Below, piece after piece: positions 37,016 to 46,606 of a stretch of DNA of 64,000 nt (position 1 is its first letter; the number at the start of each line of letters is the position of its first letter). A model generated the notes under the pieces. That model saw only the letters and a program-made list of their open reading frames with translations. It had not been told where the DNA came from and made no database searches. The stretch comes from Aeromonas bestiarum (GTDB taxonomy: Bacteria; Pseudomonadota; Gammaproteobacteria; Enterobacterales; Aeromonadaceae): positions 423,653 through 487,652 of the forward strand of contig NZ_CDDA01000015.1 in the NCBI RefSeq assembly GCF_000819745.1, in the 5' to 3' direction. A program made the position numbers and the translations under genes.

Positions 37016-37476
37016 GCCGGGTGCTTGGGCCCGACGACAGGCCTGCTGCCGACTCAGAGATGATGTGCAGCCGAAATGGGGGAATGGCCGGGATCAGGAG
37101 AGGGGGAAAACTGATTTATGCAGCAGAGTGATTTTTGATGCAATTTATGCCGATATTTCCCCGAAGATTTTCCAATCTTGGTGATTTTATTTTCATATTT
37201 TTGCATACATAAAAGATCGGTCAGGTTCCCGTAGGTGGGCTGAGTGCCATTCCCTGGGTGGATGCCGTGAGCACAGTGCTTGGTTAAAGGGCTGGAAACG
37301 CACGCTAGAGGGATGGCAGCGGCAAGCCGAGGAGAGGGAGTGAGCGGCGTTATCTCTTTGGAGTGCAGCGCAAAAAAGGCCCGCTAGCGATAGCGGGCCT
37401 TTTGATGGCTGGCTTGCCGCACCAAGCCCGGGTCTGGAACCGGGGTCAAGGGGCGGCCAACTCTGGTCGGCGGCTC
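37016..37476. other. Intergenic region, partly AT-rich
   Basis: The 461 bp contain no convincing gene. A weak hairpin AAGATT/AATCTT near 37163-37178 followed by T-rich sequence could terminate the GST-fold gene. The strong hairpin at 37374-37403 terminates rlmI from the other side. Confidence 0.55.
37374..37403 (-). terminator. Rho-independent terminator of rlmI
   Basis: A perfect 13 bp stem (37374-37386 with 37391-37403, core GGCCCGCTA) with a four-base loop is followed on the minus strand by a T-rich tail. It is 74 bp after the rlmI stop and looks nearly symmetrical, so it may act on both strands. Confidence 0.85.
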
Positions 37477-38667
37477 TTAGCGGGCGCGCACCACCAGACC
37501 CTTGAGGTAGAAACCTTCCGGATAGGCGGTGCCGATGGGGTGATCAGAAGCCTGGGACAGGAGCTCCAGGATCTGGGCATCGCGACCGGCGTCGAGCGCC
37601 GCATCGGCCACTATCTTCTGGAACAGGCTCTGCTCCATCAGGCCGGAGCAGGAGTAGGTCAAGAGCACGCCGCCCGGCGCCAGCAGCTGGAACGCCAGCA
37701 TGTTGATGTCCTTGTAGCCACGGCAGGCACCCAGCAGCTGGGCCTTGCTCTCGGCAAACTTGGGCGGATCCAGCACTATGACGTCGAATTTCTCGCCCTT
37801 CTCGCGGTATTCGCGCAGCAGCTTGAACACGTCGTGACGGATGAACTGGGTGTTGGAGATATCCAGCCCGTTCAGCTCGGCGTTCTGGCGGGCGATGTCC
37901 AGCGCAGTCTGGGAGAGATCCACGTTGACCACTTCCTTGGCGCCACCCTTGAGGGCATAGATGCCAAAGCCACCTGTGTAGCTGAAGCAGTTGAGCACCC
38001 GCTTAGCCGAGGTGTACTTGGAGACAGCCTGACGGTTGTCGCGCTGATCCAGATAGAAGCCGGTCTTGTGACCGTTGCGGATGTCCACCAGGATCTTGAC
38101 GCCGTTCTCTTCGATCACCACAGGCTCGGTCGGGGTCTCGCCATGGATGACGCCGGTACGCTCTTTCAGCCCTTCCTTCTTGCGCACTGCCACGTCGGAG
38201 CGCTCATAGATGCTGCACTCTGGGTAGAGGGTACGCAGCGCTTGCGTTATCAGATCGCGCTGGAACTCGGCACCGGCGGAGAGGATCTGGCACACCAGGA
38301 AATCGGCATAACGGTCTATGGTCAGACCCGGCAGGCCGTCGGATTCGGCGGCGCACAGGCGATAGCCGGTGAGGCCCTGACGCTTGATCAGCGGATCCCG
38401 GGACTCCTGGGCATATTTGAGGCGACGGAGGAAGAAGTCGAGATCGATTGTCTCCTCTTTATCGAAGGTCCAGACCCGGGCACGGATCTGGGAGCTGCCT
38501 GACCAGGCACCACGGGCGAGCCATTTGCCATCGTTGGCGTAGATCTCGACGGTATCGCCGTCAACGGGGTTGCCTTCAACCCGCTCAATCCCCTTGGAGA
38601 AGATCCAGGGATGACGGCGCAGCAGGGATTTTTCGCGGCCTTTGACGAGATAGATGAAAACGCTCAT
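37477..38667 (-). CDS. rlmI: 23S rRNA m5C1962 methyltransferase
   Basis: RlmI methylates C1962 of 23S rRNA using S-adenosylmethionine. The N-terminal PUA domain (about 1-90, with [19 protein letters not shown]) binds RNA, a central domain follows, and the Rossmann-fold methyltransferase begins near 200 with [15 protein letters not shown] (SAM motif) and [13 protein letters not shown]. The catalytic cysteine is in TYSCSGLM near residue 344. Length 396 equals E. coli RlmI. It lies near acylphosphatase yccX as in E. coli, here with a chemoreceptor gene between them. Confidence 0.95.
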   Translation of the reverse strand: MSVFIYLVKGREKSLLRRHPWIFSKGIERVEGNPVDGDTVEIYANDGKWLARGAWSGSSQIRARVWTFDKEETIDLDFFLRRLKYAQESRDPLIKRQGLTGYRLCAAESDGLPGLTIDRYADFLVCQILSAGAEFQRDLITQALRTLYPECSIYERSDVAVRKKEGLKERTGVIHGETPTEPVVIEENGVKILVDIRNGHKTGFYLDQRDNRQAVSKYTSAKRVLNCFSYTGGFGIYALKGGAKEVVNVDLSQTALDIARQNAELNGLDISNTQFIRHDVFKLLREYREKGEKFDVIVLDPPKFAESKAQLLGACRGYKDINMLAFQLLAPGGVLLTYSCSGLMEQSLFQKIVADAALDAGRDAQILELLSQASDHPIGTAYPEGFYLKGLVVRAR

Positions 38668-38681
38668 GGGTGTTTGCCGAT

Positions 38682-38716
38682 GGTAAAAAGAAAAGGGGCC
38701 ACATTCTATGTGGCCC
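38682..38716 (-). terminator. Rho-independent terminator of the chemoreceptor gene
   Basis: On the minus strand GGGCCACAT and ATGTGGCCC (38716-38708, 38704-38696) form a 9 bp stem with a three-base loop, followed by CTTTTCTTTTT. It sits 65 bp after the chemoreceptor stop and just before rlmI. Confidence 0.85.
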
Positions 38717-38781
38717 GCTGGTAAAACTCAAACAACCTTGGCAAGAGAGCCCGGCTTGTCTGATCCTGCATCAGCTTCAGA

Positions 38782-40212
38782 TCAGATCTTGAGCCCCTTC
38801 AATGCCTGGGCCAGTTCGGTGGCGGTGGCCTTGAGGCCGGCGGTGCCGGCCACAGAGGCGCTGGCGGATTCCTCTACCTGGCCCGCTTCGTGGCGCACCT
38901 GATCCAGGTTCCGGGTGATCTCCTCGGCGACCGAGCTCTGCTCCTCGCTGGAGGTGGCTATCTGGGTGCTCATCTCCAGCACGGCATCGCTGTGGTTGCT
39001 GAGCTTGTCGATGTCGAGCCCCACTTCGCTGATCAGCACCTGGCTGCTGGCGGCGCGGCCAACTGTCTTCTCCATGATGTCGTTGAGGGCACCTGTGCCG
39101 GCCTGCAGCTCTTCGATCATCTGCTGGATCTCCACCGTGGCTTGCTGGGTGCGGCTGGCGAGGGTGCGCACCTCATCGGCCACCACCGCAAAGCCGCGAC
39201 CCTGCTCGCCGGCGCGGGCCGCCTCGATGGCGGCATTGAGTGCCAGCAGGTTGGTCTGCTGGGAGATGGCGTTGATGACGTTGACCACCTCGTTGATGCG
39301 ATTGGCGTTGTGGGTCAGCCGCTCGACGGCGCCTGAGGCGTTGCCTATCTCGTCGGCCAGGGTGCGGATGGCGGCTATGGTGCGCGATACCCGGGCGGCG
39401 CCATTGGCCGCCTCTTCGCTCGACTGGCGAGTCTGCTGCAGGGTGTCGTTGGCGTTGCGGGCCACTTCGCGAATAGCGGCGGACATCTGCTCCATGGCGG
39501 CGGCCAGGGAGTCCATATGCTGGCGCTGGGAGCGGGCCATGGTCTCCCCTTCGCTGGCGTGATCGCGAAATTCGTCGGCGGCCATGGTGAGCGCCTCGGC
39601 GGATTCTTCCACTAGCTGTACTATCTTGTGCTGGCGGTCGGTGAATCTGTCTATGCTGCCCGCCAGGATGGAGAACTCGTCCCGCACCGGGAAGAAATTG
39701 AGGCGGAAGGTGAGATCTCCGTCGGCCACCGTCTGCAGTGCCTTGTTGGTGGAGTAGAGGGCGCCGGAGACAAAGGTCATCAGGTAGTGGGTGATGAGGG
39801 CCAGCAAGGCCGCCAGCACGGCGATGATGGTGAGGGTGGTACCCTGGCCATCCCATATGGAGTAACGACCCGCATCCAGGCTGCCGGTCACGAAACCGGC
39901 TTGACCTGCGCTGGCGCTGAAACGGTAGTGGTCGCCCTGCTGGCTCAGGCCGGCACTGCCGGTCGGGCTCAGGATGAGATCGGCGGGCAGGGTGAGGCTG
40001 GCGTGCTGGCTCATCAGCTGGGCGCTGGTCTCGACCCTTTGCTTGAGTTGATCCAGCCGAACCTGCATCTGCTGATCATGGCCGTCGGCCAGCAGGTACC
40101 CGGTGAGCAAGGCGATGAACAACAGAGGGCACCAGAAGGTGATGAGAAATTTTTCGCTGATCGTGAGGTGAATGAGATAACGGTCAACCCACCGAAACTT
40201 TACTTCTTTCAT
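38782..40212 (-). CDS. Methyl-accepting chemotaxis protein
   Basis: This 476-residue chemoreceptor has a first membrane helix near residues 22-42, a small periplasmic domain of about 75 residues, and a second helix near 125-148. A HAMP-like region follows, then a cytoplasmic signalling domain whose hairpin tip is [43 protein letters not shown], cited here only by its position (about 305-348). The ligand is unknown; the sensor domain is smaller than four-helix-bundle types. No CheR-tethering pentapeptide is seen at the C-terminus (ends ALKGLKI). It is divergent from the acylphosphatase gene and has its own terminator. Confidence 0.92.
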   Translation of the reverse strand: MKEVKFRWVDRYLIHLTISEKFLITFWCPLLFIALLTGYLLADGHDQQMQVRLDQLKQRVETSAQLMSQHASLTLPADLILSPTGSAGLSQQGDHYRFSASAGQAGFVTGSLDAGRYSIWDGQGTTLTIIAVLAALLALITHYLMTFVSGALYSTNKALQTVADGDLTFRLNFFPVRDEFSILAGSIDRFTDRQHKIVQLVEESAEALTMAADEFRDHASEGETMARSQRQHMDSLAAAMEQMSAAIREVARNANDTLQQTRQSSEEAANGAARVSRTIAAIRTLADEIGNASGAVERLTHNANRINEVVNVINAISQQTNLLALNAAIEAARAGEQGRGFAVVADEVRTLASRTQQATVEIQQMIEELQAGTGALNDIMEKTVGRAASSQVLISEVGLDIDKLSNHSDAVLEMSTQIATSSEEQSSVAEEITRNLDQVRHEAGQVEESASASVAGTAGLKATATELAQALKGLKI

Positions 40213-40297
40213 AATGGTATTGCGTCCTGCAAGGGGAAGAGAGTGTCGCGCTCATTATCGCCTTGGGGGGAAATTTCTTAAGGGGAAGGTGTGAGAA

Positions 40298-40570
40298 ATG
40301 GGAGAGCAATCGTTTGTCGTGCGCGTCTGGGGTCAGGTGCAAGGGGTGGGATTTCGCTACTTCACCCGGGAGCGGGCGCTGCAACTGGGACTGCGTGGCC
40401 ACGCCTACAACCTGGAGGACGGGTCGGTGGAGATCCTGATCTGCGGGCCCGAGCACGGGGTGCAGATGATGCTGGGCTGGTTGGAACACGGGCCGCGCAC
40501 CGCCGAGGTGACCCGGATGGAGTATGAAGAGGCGCTGCCGCCCAAAGGGAGTGGCTTTCATACCAATTGA
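40298..40570 (+). CDS. yccX: Acylphosphatase
   Basis: This 90-residue enzyme hydrolyses acyl phosphates. The signature GQVQGVGFRYFTRERA carries the phosphate-binding arginine (R20), and the catalytic asparagine is N38 in GHAYNLEDGSVEI. Size and sequence match E. coli YccX. AAGG lies nearby upstream of ATG 40298. It is near rlmI as in E. coli, and converges on the GST-fold gene with a shared terminator at 40600. Confidence 0.93.
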   Translation: MGEQSFVVRVWGQVQGVGFRYFTRERALQLGLRGHAYNLEDGSVEILICGPEHGVQMMLGWLEHGPRTAEVTRMEYEEALPPKGSGFHTN

Positions 40571-40599
40571 GCGGAGTGAAACCGCCATACCACGCATAA

Positions 40600-40626
40600 A
40601 AACGGGAGCCATCGGGGCTCCCGTTT
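40600..40626. terminator. Bidirectional terminator between yccX and GST-fold gene
   Basis: AAACGGGAGCC (40600-40610) pairs with GGCTCCCGTTT (40616-40626), 11 bp with a five-base loop. The minus strand reads out TTTTTATG, favouring termination of the GST-fold gene; the plus-strand tail is shorter. Confidence 0.8.
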
Positions 40627-40639
40627 GCATATGTTGGCG

Positions 40640-41275
40640 TCAGCCGGCCTGGGCGGCGTCGGCGATGGCCTGGGTTTTGGCCAGCACGGCCTGCAGGGCG
40701 GGGCGTTTGGCCAGACGATCCCGATAGGCGGCCAGCTTGGGTGGAATGGTCTGCTCGAAGCGGGTGGCCCACATCAGGGTATGGGCCAGCAGCAGGTCTG
40801 CTATGGTGATCTGCTCCCCCAGCAGGTAGCCCTGCTCGGGCACCCAGGACTCGGCGATGGCCGCCGCCTTGTCGAACTCCCACTTGGCGGTGGGGAAGAT
40901 GGCTGGCAGGCGCTGGGGCTCCGGCAGGGCAAACTTGTGCTTGCCTATGGTCCACAGCGGTTGCTCCAGCTCGCAGGTGATGAAGCTGACCCACCTGGCG
41001 TGCAGCGCCGAGGCTTGCGTCCCTCTGGCTGGCAGCCAATCCGGGCCATAGACTTCGGCCAGGTACTGCATGATGGCGGCGGATTCGGTCAGCACGAAAT
41101 CCCCGTCTTTGAGCACCGGCATCTTGCCGCTCGGGTTCAGGGCCAGAAACCAGTCGCTGCGATTCTCGCCCTTGGCGAAGTCGAGAAACTGAAACTGCCA
41201 CGCCACGCCCAACTCTTCCAGTAACCAGGATATGCGCAGGGCTCGACTGACTGGGGTTCCGTATAAGGTGATCAT
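40640..41275 (-). CDS. Glutathione S-transferase family protein
   Basis: The 211-residue protein starts MITLYGTPVSRALRISWLLEELGV, a GST N-terminal domain whose first serine after the beta-strand (S10) is the likely glutathione contact. It has NPSGKMPVLKDGD (cis-proline) near residue 49 and LTESAAIMQYLAE, then a helical C-terminal domain ending ADAAQAG. The class is close to bacterial beta/theta-like GSTs; the substrate is unknown. AAGGAG lies six bases before ATG 41275. Long upstream in-frame sequence lacks a start signal. It is not similar enough to the protein at 36371 to be a recent duplicate. Confidence 0.88.
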   Translation of the reverse strand: MITLYGTPVSRALRISWLLEELGVAWQFQFLDFAKGENRSDWFLALNPSGKMPVLKDGDFVLTESAAIMQYLAEVYGPDWLPARGTQASALHARWVSFITCELEQPLWTIGKHKFALPEPQRLPAIFPTAKWEFDKAAAIAESWVPEQGYLLGEQITIADLLLAHTLMWATRFEQTIPPKLAAYRDRLAKRPALQAVLAKTQAIADAAQAG

Positions 41276-41420
41276 GCTTGCTCCTTGCCTGATGGAGGGT
41301 GGGCCCATGTGCGACCCGAGGTGAACAGGCAGTCTAGGCAAATTGCGCGGTGGCAACAAGCCCATATGGGAGTGCTGACGATGGGGGGCAGCTGCCATGC
41401 CGTGGGAAAAGGGGGATAAA

Positions 41421-41448
41421 AAAAGAGAGGCCCGATGGCCTCTCTTTT
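41421..41448 (-). terminator. Rho-independent terminator of metG
   Basis: A perfect 12 bp stem AAAAGAGAGGCC/GGCCTCTCTTTT (41421-41432, 41437-41448), loop of four, is followed on the minus strand by a T-run. It is 24 bp after the metG stop. Confidence 0.9.
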
Positions 41449-41471
41449 CATGGGGGTTGCAGCCAGCGCGC

Positions 41472-43505
41472 TTACTTGACGCGCATGCCTGGCTGGGCGC
41501 CTTCCTGCGGCTCCATGATCCAGAGATCCTTGCCGCCCGGGCCTGCGGCCAGCACCATGCCTTCGGACATGCCAAAGCGCATCTTGCGCGGCGCCAGGTT
41601 GGCCACCATCACGGTCAGCTTGCCTTCCAGATCTTCGGGGTTGTAGGCGGACTTGATGCCGGCGAATACCTGACGGGTTTCACCGCCCAGATCCAGTTGC
41701 AGCTTGAGCAGCTTGTCCGCTTCCGGCACGGCTTCGGCCTTCTTGATCAGCGCCACACGAAGATCCAACTTGGCGAAATCTTCATAGGAGATGGTTTCAC
41801 TGATGGGGTCGTCTGCCAGCGGGCCTGTCACTTTCGGTGCCTGCTCCTTGGCCAGATCTTCCTTGGAGGCCTCTATCATGGCTTCAATCTTGGCGGGCTC
41901 GATGCGGGCGAACAGCGCCTTGAACGGGGCCAGCTGGTGGTTGCACAGCGGCAGGGCCACGCCATCCCAGGTGAGGGTCTCGCCCAGGAAGGCCTCGGCG
42001 CGCTCGGCCAGCAGCGGCATGACCGGCTTGAGGTAGGCCATCAGTACCCGGAACAGGTTGATGCCGACAGAGCAGACTGCCTGCAGCTCGGCGTCTGCGC
42101 CTTCCTGCTTGGCCAACACCCAGGGGGCCTTCTCGTCCACGTAGCGGTTGGCCTTGTCGGCCAGCGCCATGATCTCGCGGATGGCACGGCTGAACTCGCG
42201 CGCTTCATAGGCATCGCTGATGGAGGCGCTGGCATTGGCGAACTCGGCATAGAGCTCGGGCTCGGCGCAGGTGGCGGCCAGCTTGCCGTCGAACCGCTTG
42301 GCGATAAAGCCGGCGTTGCGGGAGGCCAGGTTGACCAGCTTGTTGACCACGTCGGCGTTGACCCGTGCCACGAAGTCATCCAGGTTCAGGTCCAGATCGT
42401 CGATGCGACTGTTGAGCTTGGCGGCGTAGTAGTAGCGCAGGCACTCAGGATCCAGGTGATTCAGGTAAGTGGAGGCCTTGATGAAGGTGCCCTTGGACTT
42501 GGACATCTTGGCGCCGTTGACGGTCACATAGCCGTGCACGTTGACCTTGGTCGGCTTGCGGAAACCCGCCCCTTCCAGCATGGATGGCCAGAACAGGCAG
42601 TGGAAGTAGGCGATGTCCTTGCCGATGAAGTGATAGAGCTCGGCGGTGGAGTCTTTCTTCCAGTAGCTGTCGAAATCGATGTCGCCGCGCTTGTTGCACA
42701 GGTTCTTGAACGACGCCATGTAGCCGATGGGGGCATCCAGCCAGACGTAGAAGTACTTGCCCGGTGCGCCCGGGATCTCGAAACCAAAATAGGGGGCGTC
42801 GCGGGTGATGTCCCACTGCTGCAGGCCGCTCTCGAACCACTCCTGCATCTTGTTGGCCATCTCTTCCTGAATGGCGCCGGAGCCGCGCACCCAGCCGGCC
42901 AGCCAGGTTTCAAACTGCGGCAGGTCGAAGAAGAAGTGCTCTGAATCCTTCATCACAGGCGTGGCGCCCGAGACGGCGGATTTCGGATCGATAAGCTCGG
43001 TCGGGCTGTAGGTGGCGCCGCAGCTGTCGCAGTTATCGCCGTACTGCTCCGGAGACTTGCACTTGGGGCAGGTGCCCTTGACGAAGCGGTCCGGCAGGAA
43101 CATGGATTTTTCCGGATCGAACAGCTGAGTGATGGTGCGACCCTTGATGAAGTCACCGGCTTTCAGACGACCGTAGATCAACTCCGCCAGCTCGCGGTTC
43201 TCGTCGCTGTGGGTGGAGTGATAGTTGTCAAAGCTGATGTTGAAGCCAGCGAAGTCGGTCTGGTGCTCTTTGGAGACGGCCGCGATCATCGCTTCCGGGG
43301 TGATCCCCAGCTGTTGTGCCTTGAGCATGATGGGGGTGCCGTGGGCATCATCGGCACAGATGAAGTGCACCTGATGGCCACGCATTCGCTGATAACGAAC
43401 CCAGATATCGGCCTGGATGTGTTCCAGCATGTGGCCAAGATGGATGGAGCCATTGGCATAGGGGAGGGCGCAGGTTACCAGCATTGTACGAGGATCAGTT
43501 GCCAT
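41472..43505 (-). CDS. metG: Methionine-tRNA ligase
   Basis: MetG charges tRNA-Met and initiator tRNA. The HIGH-type motif HLGH is at residues 22-25, the zinc knuckles CPKC and CDSC near 145-161, and KMSKS near 335 (AKMSKSKGT). A C-terminal tRNA-binding EMAP/Trbp111-like domain covers about 575-677 ([14 protein letters not shown]). The 677 residues equal E. coli MetG. ATG at 43505 is fixed by alignment; 39 further in-frame codons upstream have no support. It is divergent from apbC, as in E. coli. Confidence 0.97.
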   Translation of the reverse strand: MATDPRTMLVTCALPYANGSIHLGHMLEHIQADIWVRYQRMRGHQVHFICADDAHGTPIMLKAQQLGITPEAMIAAVSKEHQTDFAGFNISFDNYHSTHSDENRELAELIYGRLKAGDFIKGRTITQLFDPEKSMFLPDRFVKGTCPKCKSPEQYGDNCDSCGATYSPTELIDPKSAVSGATPVMKDSEHFFFDLPQFETWLAGWVRGSGAIQEEMANKMQEWFESGLQQWDITRDAPYFGFEIPGAPGKYFYVWLDAPIGYMASFKNLCNKRGDIDFDSYWKKDSTAELYHFIGKDIAYFHCLFWPSMLEGAGFRKPTKVNVHGYVTVNGAKMSKSKGTFIKASTYLNHLDPECLRYYYAAKLNSRIDDLDLNLDDFVARVNADVVNKLVNLASRNAGFIAKRFDGKLAATCAEPELYAEFANASASISDAYEAREFSRAIREIMALADKANRYVDEKAPWVLAKQEGADAELQAVCSVGINLFRVLMAYLKPVMPLLAERAEAFLGETLTWDGVALPLCNHQLAPFKALFARIEPAKIEAMIEASKEDLAKEQAPKVTGPLADDPISETISYEDFAKLDLRVALIKKAEAVPEADKLLKLQLDLGGETRQVFAGIKSAYNPEDLEGKLTVMVANLAPRKMRFGMSEGMVLAAGPGGKDLWIMEPQEGAQPGMRVK

Positions 43506-43691
43506 ATAGTCGTTCTTGATGTGCTTGTTGGGATGATACAGTGCCGTGCATGTTACCCGAATTGGGGGTAGCCTGCCTAGGGTTGTGGCGCTGTCCGCCC
43601 TGGTGCTCGCGCTGGTTGGCAAGCAGGCAAGCCACTGATTTGTGTGCGGTAACCGTTCACCTCAAGATAATGACAAGATAATGAGGAGTTA

Positions 43692-44774
43692 ATGGTGATT
43701 GATTCAGTAAAACAGATCCTGGCCGAATTTAAGCCGACAGGGTGGGGCAAGGATCTGGTTGCGGCCGGGTTTGTGCGCAGTGCAGTGCTGCAGGGGCAAA
43801 GCCTGACCATCAGGCTGGTGTTGCCCTTTGCCGGGCGTTCCCTGTTTGAGCAGATCAAGCAGGACTTCGATGCCCGGTTGCGCAGTGCCACCGGCGCTAC
43901 CCGCATCGACTGGGTATGTGACATAGAGGTGGCCAGCCTGCCGCGGGCGCAAGGGCTGGCGGCGGTGCAGGGCATTCGCAACATCCTGGTGGTTGCCTCC
44001 GGCAAGGGCGGGGTGGGCAAGTCCACCACGGCTGTCAACCTGGCGCTGGCGCTGCAAAAGGAGGGGGCGCGAGTCGCCATTCTGGATGCGGACATCTATG
44101 GCCCCTCCATTCCAACCATGATGGGCACGGTCAAGGAGCGCCCCGTCAGCCATGACGGCAAGCTGATGGAGCCTGTGATGGCCTGCGGCCTCAAGAGCAA
44201 CAGCATCGGTTATCTGGTGGACGAGCAGGATGCCACCATCTGGCGCGGCCCCATGGCGAGCAAGGCGCTGGCCCAGATCCTGCACGAGACCCGCTGGGGC
44301 GAAGTGGATTATCTGGTGGTGGACATGCCGCCAGGCACGGGTGACATCCAGCTCACCCTGGCCCAGCAGGTGCCGACCTCGGCGGCGGTGATCGTGACCA
44401 CGCCCCAGGACGTGGCGCTGACGGATGCCCGCAAGGGGGTCGCCATGTTCAACAAGGTCAATGTGCCCGTGCTCGGCATCATAGAAAACATGAGTTATCA
44501 CGTCTGCAGCGCCTGCGGTCATCACGAGCCCCTGTTCGGTACCGGCGGCGGCCAGAAGATGGCGGAGCAGTATAATGTGGCACTGCTTGGTCAGCTGCCG
44601 CTGCACATCGATATCCGCCAGCACATGGATGATGGCTGCCCGACCGTGTTCGGCGCACCGGAAGGAAGCCTGGCTCAGGCCTATATGAAACTGGCTCGTC
44701 GAGTGGGTGCCGAGCTCTATTTCAGCGGTAAACCGATTGCGACCCCCCTTTATACGATGGCGGTGGATGAATAA
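43692..44774 (+). CDS. apbC: Iron-sulfur cluster carrier ATPase (Mrp/ApbC)
   Basis: ApbC is a P-loop NTPase that carries and transfers [4Fe-4S] clusters. The deviant Walker A motif SGKGGVGKST is at about 103-112, the DxD region LDADIYGPSIPTMMG follows, and the cluster-binding pair is C272 and C275 (VCSACGHHE). The N-terminal 90 residues form a shortened MIP18-like domain. GAGGAG lies just before ATG 43692. The 360-residue length compares with 369 in E. coli. It is divergent from metG and followed by a terminator and udk. Confidence 0.95.
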   Translation: MVIDSVKQILAEFKPTGWGKDLVAAGFVRSAVLQGQSLTIRLVLPFAGRSLFEQIKQDFDARLRSATGATRIDWVCDIEVASLPRAQGLAAVQGIRNILVVASGKGGVGKSTTAVNLALALQKEGARVAILDADIYGPSIPTMMGTVKERPVSHDGKLMEPVMACGLKSNSIGYLVDEQDATIWRGPMASKALAQILHETRWGEVDYLVVDMPPGTGDIQLTLAQQVPTSAAVIVTTPQDVALTDARKGVAMFNKVNVPVLGIIENMSYHVCSACGHHEPLFGTGGGQKMAEQYNVALLGQLPLHIDIRQHMDDGCPTVFGAPEGSLAQAYMKLARRVGAELYFSGKPIATPLYTMAVDE

Positions 44775-44803
44775 TCGGCTGTCGTGTGGTTGAGGTGGAT
44801 TTG

Positions 44804-44830
44804 AGGGTGGGCATGGCTCACCCTTTTTTA
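44804..44830 (+). terminator. Rho-independent terminator of apbC
   Basis: AGGGTGGGC (44804-44812) pairs with GCTCACCCT (44816-44824), 9 bp with one wobble pair and a three-base loop, then six Ts. A TATAAT at 44831-44836 directly follows and may be the -10 of udk. Confidence 0.82.
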
Positions 44831-44883
44831 TATAATGGATCGGTTTAAACAATCCCCACTGCTCTTCTCTTTAGGTATTTTCA

Positions 44884-45528
44884 ATGTCTGATACTCAACA
44901 TTCGTGTGTGATCATCGGTATTGCTGGCGCATCCGCGTCCGGCAAGAGCCTCATAGCCCAAACCATTTATGAAGAGCTGGTGGCCGAACTGGGCGCGGGT
45001 CAGATTGGTGTGATCACCGAAGATTGCTACTACCGTGATCAGACCCACCTGACCATGGAAGAGCGGGTCAAGACCAACTATGACCACCCCAATGCCCTGG
45101 ATCACGATCTGCTGGTACAGCACCTGAGCCAGCTGGTGAAAGGCGATGCGGTCAACATTCCCCAGTACTCCTACACAGAGCACACCCGCATGAGCGAGGT
45201 GACCCCCTTCGCCCCGCGCCGGGTGATCATTCTGGAAGGGATCCTGCTGTTGACCGACAGCCGCTTGCGGGATCTGATGGATGCCTCCATCTTCATGGAT
45301 ACCCCGCTGGATATCTGTCTGCTGCGCCGTCTGGTGCGTGACGTGCAAGAGCGCGGTCGTACCATGGATTCCGTGCTCAAGCAGTATCAGAAGACGGTAC
45401 GTCCCATGTTCCTGCAGTTTATCGAGCCTTCCAAGCAGTACGCGGACGTAATAGTGCCCCGCGGTGGCAAGAACCGCATCGCCATCGACATGCTCAAGGC
45501 GCGTATCCGCCACATGTTGATTGGTTAA
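44884..45528 (+). CDS. udk: Uridine kinase
   Basis: Udk phosphorylates uridine and cytidine to UMP and CMP in pyrimidine salvage. The P-loop GASASGKS is at residues 15-22, followed by [13 protein letters not shown] and [12 protein letters not shown], as in E. coli Udk (213 residues; here 214). The lid and C-terminal [19 protein letters not shown] are intact. It precedes dcd in the same direction, with a terminator between them. Confidence 0.96.
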   Translation: MSDTQHSCVIIGIAGASASGKSLIAQTIYEELVAELGAGQIGVITEDCYYRDQTHLTMEERVKTNYDHPNALDHDLLVQHLSQLVKGDAVNIPQYSYTEHTRMSEVTPFAPRRVIILEGILLLTDSRLRDLMDASIFMDTPLDICLLRRLVRDVQERGRTMDSVLKQYQKTVRPMFLQFIEPSKQYADVIVPRGGKNRIAIDMLKARIRHMLIG

Positions 45529-45536
45529 GATGAAAC

Positions 45537-45561
45537 AAGCCGGGTGATGCCCGGCTTTTTT
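45537..45561 (+). terminator. Rho-independent terminator of udk
   Basis: AAGCCGGG (45537-45544) pairs with CCCGGCTT (45550-45557), loop of five, then six Ts. Confidence 0.9.
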
Positions 45562-45591
45562 AAATGAACATTTTGTCAGGAGAGTCGCCCA

Positions 45592-46173
45592 ATGCGCCTT
45601 TGTGATACCGATATTGAACGTCATCTGGATGAAGGCAAGATAGTGATTGAGCCAAGACCCGGTGTTGAGCGGATCAGCGGCGTCAGCGTCGATGTGCTGC
45701 TGGGCAACGAGTTTAGAGTGTTTCGCGATCACACGGCCCCCTATATCGACTTGAGCGGCCCGAGCAGCGAGATGGCAGACGCCATCGATCGGGTGATGAG
45801 CGACGAGATCCACATCGCAGATGGGGAAGCCTTCTATCTGCACCCGGGCCAACTGGCACTGGCGGTGACTTATGAATCCGTTACTCTGCCGGCCGACATC
45901 GTTGGCTGGCTGGATGGCCGCTCCTCCCTGGCCCGTCTCGGCTTGATGGTGCACGTCACCGCACACCGCATCGATCCGGGCTGGTCCGGTCGCATCGTGC
46001 TGGAGTTCTACAACGGCGGCAAGTTGCCGCTGGCGCTGCGTCCCAAGATGAAGATAGGCGCACTGAACTTCGAGATGCTCTCCGGGGCAGCGGCACGTCC
46101 CTACAACAAGCGGGAAAATGCCAAGTACAAGAGCCAGCAGGGCGCCGTTGCCAGCCGTATGAATCAGGATTGA
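45592..46173 (+). CDS. dcd: dCTP deaminase
   Basis: Dcd deaminates dCTP to dUTP, the main source of dUMP for thymidylate synthesis in enteric bacteria. The trimeric beta-fold motif [16 protein letters not shown] near residue 107 and [17 protein letters not shown] near 125, which hold the catalytic glutamate and nucleotide contacts, are present. The 193 residues equal E. coli Dcd. The order udk-dcd is conserved. AGGAG lies upstream of ATG 45592. Confidence 0.97.
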   Translation: MRLCDTDIERHLDEGKIVIEPRPGVERISGVSVDVLLGNEFRVFRDHTAPYIDLSGPSSEMADAIDRVMSDEIHIADGEAFYLHPGQLALAVTYESVTLPADIVGWLDGRSSLARLGLMVHVTAHRIDPGWSGRIVLEFYNGGKLPLALRPKMKIGALNFEMLSGAAARPYNKRENAKYKSQQGAVASRMNQD

Positions 46174-46606
46174 GATCGGCGGTGCGTGATCCGGTCGACA
46201 GCGGATCCGGTTGCAATCTGTTAAACAAGAGGGCGCCACTGGCGCCCTTCGCCGTCGGATTTGGGCGGCAAGGCAAGATGGGACGGGTGTGAAGGGGCAG
46301 GGGAGTGGCTTGCCTTTGCTTGCCCTTTGTACAGATGTCGCGATTCTGTCGGTCGAAAGCTGACGGTGACGCCGAGCAAGATCCTGTGTCGCCGTGCGAT
46401 ATCATGATGAATTGTCCCCGTTTGGGGACTGTTTTTGTCAGCCTGGGTCTGTTTAATTAATCATCGACAAGCCGCATGACTGCTGGCTCTAAGCTATTTT
46501 TTGAGAGAATGCTCTTTTTTTTTCTTACTGAAATATTTCAACAACGGGTATGGCGCAACCAGCCTTCTGGCATAATCCGCCGCAACTCATAAACAGGTTC
46601 GTTTTT
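46174..46606. other. Intergenic region between dcd and pit
   Basis: The 433 bp contain a perfect hairpin AGGGCGCC/GGCGCCCT (46230-46237, 46241-46248) without a T-run, perhaps a 3' end of dcd, and an AT-rich stretch with a nine-T run (about 46440-46560) that should include the pit promoter. No PhoB box is convincing and no gene is seen. Confidence 0.55.

Noticed and set aside
37363-38502. 379-codon plus-strand open frame opposite rlmI
   Set aside because: Antisense shadow of rlmI; begins inside the rlmI terminator.
46425-46460. CTGTTTTTGTC...CTGTTTAATTA as a PhoB box upstream of pit
   Set aside because: Spacing is about 20 bases rather than 11 and only partial consensus is seen.
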